Notes under the pieces: generated by a model | What the model saw: the letters and a program-made list of their open reading frames with translations, nothing else | What the model was told of the DNA's origin: nothing | The model's database searches: none | Shown: positions 18,550 through 21,593 of the stretch, piece after piece | How positions within the stretch are numbered: position 1 is the first letter of the stretch | Layout: each line of letters opens with the position of its first letter | Assembly (NCBI GenBank): GCA_032718475.1 | Contig: JAUCBJ010007176.1 | Span: 1 to 21,593, forward strand | DNA from: Nemertoderma westbladi | Taxonomy: Eukaryota; Xenacoelomorpha; Nemertodermatida; Nemertodermatidae | Reading direction: 5' to 3' | Length of the DNA: 21,593 nt | Program-made: the position numbers and the translations under genes

Positions 18550-18953
18550 TAGTACAAGCGCTGCTTTATACAGCAGCGTGTTAATAGGTATGAATTTTGT
18601 AAATAGTGTTGCCTGGCAACGATATTGGTGTAGGTAGGACGTGGTGGAGGTGTATAGACTGTATAGTGTATATTTATGCTGATATATACATCTAAAGTTA
18701 ATATAAAATAATAATTGATCAATAAAAAAAAATGCTATTGTTGTAAATTGCAAAAAAGAAATATAAGAACAAAACCCATCACCGTCACTACTGTAGTTAT
18801 AGACCTACAAGCACTTAATTACTTGCACACTTTTACGAACCGGAACCGCATTAATAACATAAAATATGCACCAAAATACTGCAAAGGTAGGTAATAAAGT
18901 GATGTGGGTATGCACATTGTATGGGATACTAATAGTTTTTGTAACAGAGTTTA

Positions 18954-20149
18954 TCAGCATCCTATTATGGCGGACCTTATTGCCATTGCTTTATATACAA
19001 AAATACCAACATTTTTTATTATTTCTTCCGATTTTGATGACAAAAGTGAATGGAAATCTATTGATACTTGGAGAACGATACATAACCACAGGTAAGAATT
19101 TACTTCTTGCTTCGGCATAAGCAGAGCAAACCAGGGTAAAATGGAATTCGTCCGCAACCTCGCCACTCTTACACGCCGGACATACCCTTTCATCAATTTC
19201 TTGCCGAGGCCTAGCCCATCTACCCACCTCAATTTGGAGGCTATGTGACGTTGAGCGCAAGCGTGCTATCGCGACCCCCTAAGCTGTGGGGCGTCTGCCA
19301 GGCTGTTTAAGTACTTTTCGGTTCCAAAATTTGTCTTAACGTATAATCTTCCTTTTGGTGAATTTTGAATATAATTCCGCCACCACTGGATAAATTGGCA
19401 TTATCCAGGAATTGTCGCTCATTTTCCACCCTCTGGCTTACCCAAGCCCAACTTATACCCAGATTGTTCAAACAATCCCGAATGTGGGTCGCCCAATTGG
19501 TTACATTGTTGGATACACTGGTATTGTGATATAATATATTATATGTAATGTACACCTGTACCTGTACACCTGTTTCGTAATTTTTTTATCCGACATTTAA
19601 ATTAATCTTAACCAGAATTTTATGGCTGTAAAAACATGTTTCACTTCAAGCGGTGCCACGCCCGTTTCCGTTTCACCATAAACCATAAAATTTGGCGTGC
19701 TAGATTTGACACCGATAATCCTTTTCACATAACCTAGATGTACAGATGTACTCTTTCAATGTCTGGGGCTCTGTGGAATGCCCATATTTCAGAACCATAG
19801 CGAAGTACCGGTATAATTAAAGACTGAAATAGGTTATATCTAAGGTCAAACCCAATATATGGAAATTGTAACAAATAGACCTACTTATTGAGAGAAAATA
19901 GGGCCTTGCTTCCCTTGTCGGCCAAAAGTTTTTGCGCTGGCGTGAATGAACCCGTACATGGCATCTTAATACCCAAGTAGGTAGGTACTGTATACTGTGG
20001 CACGGTCTCTATCTCATTCCCTTTGTATGTTCATTTGTAAGTTAACTGGAGCGTACCCCCTTTGCGGAAGAATACCACATTCAATTTTTTAAGGTTAACT
20101 TGCAATCCCCAATAGTGTCAGAGAAATCACCAAGAATGTCTAAAGAATG
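18954..20149 (-). pseudogene. LINE F C-terminal part, after insertion (CR1/L2-like)
   Basis: Reading from 20149 down on the minus strand: HSLDILGDFSDTIGD, KGNEIETVPQYT, LGIKMPCTGSFTPAQKLLAD, then LRYNLFQSLIIPVLRYGSEI and IIGVKSSTPNFMVYGE. Next, 19307-19555 gives NWATHIRDCLNNLGISWAWV, and 18991-19260 gives LRSTSHSLQIEVGRWARP. A zinc-knuckle-like CPAC...EFHFTLVC follows (C-x2-C-x9-H-x4-C; first two Cys at 19171-19182). The end SEEIIKNVGIFVYKAMAI stops at 18954. At least three frameshifts and several stops (for example after FSLNK) show long decay. Together these are the post-palm and C-terminal regions of an invertebrate LINE reverse transcriptase. Confidence 0.85.
20142..20149. repeat. 8-bp target-site duplication, left copy
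   Basis: AAAGAATG, identical to 21377-21384, directly abutting the inverted termini of the inserted element. Confidence 0.85.
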
Positions 20150-20160
20150 GGTAATGTTGG

Positions 20161-20560
20161 AGAATATCGAGACTTGAAATATATCGAGAGTAAAAATAAC
20201 GAGTGTTGAAAATTAACGTGTTTACAAAATGTCGAGAGTAAAAATAACGCGAGATGAAAAACATCGAAAATAACGAGTGTTGAAAAATATCGAGAATAAA
20301 AATATCAAGTGTTGAAAAATATCGAGAGTAAAAATATCGAATGTTGAAAAATATCGAAAGTAAAAATATCAAGAGTAAAAATATCGAGTGTTGAAAAATA
20401 TCGAGAGTAAAAATATCGAGAGTAAAAATAACGAGTGTTGAAAAATATCGAGAGCAAAAATATTGAGAGTAAAAATATCGAGTGTTGAAAAATATCGAGA
20501 GGAAAAATATCGAGTGTAAAAATAACGAGTGTTGAAAAATAGCGAGAGTAAAAAATATTG
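20161..20560 (+). repeat. AAAAATATCGAG minisatellite array
   Basis: Alternates two half-units, GTTGAAAAATATCGAGA (about 17 bp) and GTAAAAATATCGAGT (about 15 bp), with occasional doubled second halves. The unit shares GAAAAATATCGAGAG with the right terminal repeat. The minus-strand Tyr/Phe/Ser-rich frame (20127-20705) is a product of the array. Confidence 0.9.
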
Positions 20561-21088
20561 CATTTTGCTTGAGCATTTTATTTAGAATTATGGGACAATA
20601 TTGCAGTGCATGGGTTACAACGGTGCAAGTGCAAGTGAATGGCATTAGAATTATTTTTATTCTCAAAAACGCATGACTAAGATAACATTGTTCCCAGCAC
20701 CGCACAGAATCTGCTGGGTACTAGGGATGGATGGGTGGGCCTCCACTATAGCAGTGCTAGTGTAGCTTTAGCCCACCCACGTATTAATGAGAAATGGTGG
20801 ATGGTAGGACAATAGAAAGGCGGAATACTGGTGGTGGTTCTGAAATTTAAAACAATACAAACAAAACCGAGTGTGGTGGGATCGAGGCGCGGTCAGTGGC
20901 AGTAAATTTTTTTATTTTATTTTGGTGGGTGTTTTTATTTGATATCGAGTAGAGATTTATTAATAAATGATTAGTTAGGGGGATTAACTGATACAAAAAT
21001 ATTGAGCGAAAGGGGTCATTTTTAGAAGATTAGAAGTAAATGGTATGGCATTAATACACCTTGGGTACCCATTCACCAGATTTATTAT

Positions 21089-21320
21089 ACTGGCTAGTTT
21101 CTGTTATTTTTTTAATAAATAGTATAGAATAAGTGCTAGCTATAAATTTTGATAAATATTTTTGTTCTAGAACACATTTTTAATTCTAGATCAGATTTTT
21201 AATTATTTAAAATAGCTGGTATTTTCTACTTCTTTTTATAAATGTTATAGAACACGTGTAAGCTACCAATGTTGATAAATATTTTTTGTTCTAGAACACA
21301 TTTTTTGGTTCTAGAACAAT
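21089..21320 (+). repeat. ~124-bp diverged tandem pair with TTCTAGAA palindromes
   Basis: 21089-21213 and 21214-21320 align: GGCTAGTTTCTGTTATTTTT with GCTGGTATTTTCTACTTCTT, GATAAATATTTTTGTTCTAG in both. GTTCTAGAAC occurs at 21164-21173, 21288-21297 and 21308-21317. TTCTAGAA has the form TTCnnGAA of heat-shock elements, but nothing shows that it is used. Confidence 0.7.
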
Positions 21321-21376
21321 TATCATACAACCCTTAATTAAAAAAATTGTTACTCTCGATATTTTTCAATATAACC

Positions 21377-21384
21377 AAAGAATG
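21377..21384. repeat. 8-bp target-site duplication, right copy
   Basis: AAAGAATG, identical to 20142-20149. Confidence 0.85.
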
Positions 21385-21593
21385 TTGCAGTTTATTCGCA
21401 CTATCCGCAACTAGAACAATATCATCTGCGTATAAGAGAATCACTAAATGAAAATATCCTACATCCAAACCGCTGATGCCACCTTTCCCCAATTCAGCTT
21501 CCAGATCATTCAAGTTTATCTAAAATACGACCTTTCAGTTTACTTAGCTCTGTAGGTTCTAACTACAAGGTGCTCATTAAAACTTTACATCCG
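21377..21593 (-). pseudogene. LINE F reverse transcriptase palm, runs off window
   Basis: The minus strand reads INLNDLEAELGKGGISGLDV, then HLVILLYADDIVLVADSANK and LQHS. YADD codons lie at 21421-21432. This is the RT catalytic centre and belongs with 18954-20149, from which it is separated by the DNA transposon. Immediately upstream (about 21530-21593) the reading contains stops, so the copy was decayed or partly damaged there as well. More of the element may continue beyond the right edge. Confidence 0.88.

Larger units (their letters stand above)
18174..18953. other. AT-rich spacer
   Basis: No gene. Includes a possible hAT right end (18410-18492), a hairpin (18517-18549) and, toward 18850-18953, the likely 3' UTR of LINE F on the minus strand. 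Confidence 0.5.
20150..21376. mobile_element. Non-autonomous DNA transposon, 1,227 bp, inside LINE F
   Basis: Left end GGTAATGTTGGAGAATATCG (20150 on) and right end, read inward on the minus strand, GGTTATATTGAAAAATATCG (from 21376) match at 19 of 23 positions. Both flanks carry AAAGAATG. Removing 20150-21376 plus one AAAGAATG joins the LINE F codons on both sides into one frame across LQHSLDILGDF. The interior has no transposase: an array on the left (20161-20560), a middle with an inverted GGGTGGGC / GCCCACCC pair (20733-20740, 20771-20778), and a ~124-bp tandem duplication on the right. An 8-bp duplication fits hAT, P, Merlin or Mutator-like groups; GG termini do not settle which. Confidence 0.88.

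Noticed and set aside
20161-20560. Array with ~32-bp period resembling a CRISPR
   Set aside because: Units are contiguous, variable and without unique spacers, and the context is an animal transposon.
20127-20705. 192-codon minus-strand frame rich in Tyr, Phe and Ser
   Set aside because: It is mostly a translation of the ATATCGAG array and spans the transposon boundary.

Overview
The window looks like repeat-dense, non-genic DNA from an animal, probably an invertebrate and possibly marine. Four things point that way: several families of APE-type non-LTR retrotransposon (LINE) fossils of kinds common in marine invertebrates, hAT-like and other DNA-transposon remains, AT-rich spacers with microsatellites, and no operon-like or spliced host gene that I can recognise. 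Species cannot be read from the sequence. Every coding trace I recognise is a broken mobile-element gene.

Layout. 1-1221: hairpin-rich sequence plus one copy (216-385) of a module that recurs at 14787-14966. 1222-2035 (-) and 2041-2851 (+): two different 5'-truncated LINE 3' ends lying head to head. 2956-6355: scattered copies, in both orientations, of a repeat with GACAGACA tracts and a conserved core. Embedded in this repeat field are a GC-rich retroelement fragment (3444-4022, with a 17-bp imperfect flanking duplication) and an internally deleted RTE-like LINE (4370-5300). 5437-7880: AT-rich DNA with a diverged ~165-bp satellite. 7890-8520: a CAACCA/CAGCCA minisatellite. 9122-11334 (-): a second, much fuller copy of the RTE-like LINE, interrupted by one in-frame TGA.

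11340-13648: mostly AT-rich, with a strong hairpin at 12860-12908. 13649-15217: a ~1.57-kb DNA transposon with imperfect ~250-bp terminal inverted repeats and a frameshifted transposase C-terminus. 15271-15345: a tRNA-like sequence with A and B boxes. 16548-17304 (+): a hAT/ZMYM-like transposase pseudogene broken by a 7-bp duplication. 17641-18173 (+): a LINE 3' end, apparently nested inside the hAT element, whose right end may be at 18492. 18954-21593 (-): a LINE reverse transcriptase copy running off the right edge.

The clearest result is at 20142-21384. A 1,227-bp non-autonomous DNA transposon with imperfect 23-bp terminal inverted repeats and a perfect 8-bp target duplication (AAAGAATG) has inserted into the reverse transcriptase domain of the right-hand LINE, 36 bases after its YADD codons. 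Taking out the insert and one duplication copy puts the coding sequence on both sides back in one frame. The insert carries a long array whose repeat unit contains the same motif as its own terminal repeat. The genes do not work together as a pathway; the window is a record of nested insertion, deletion and tandem amplification.
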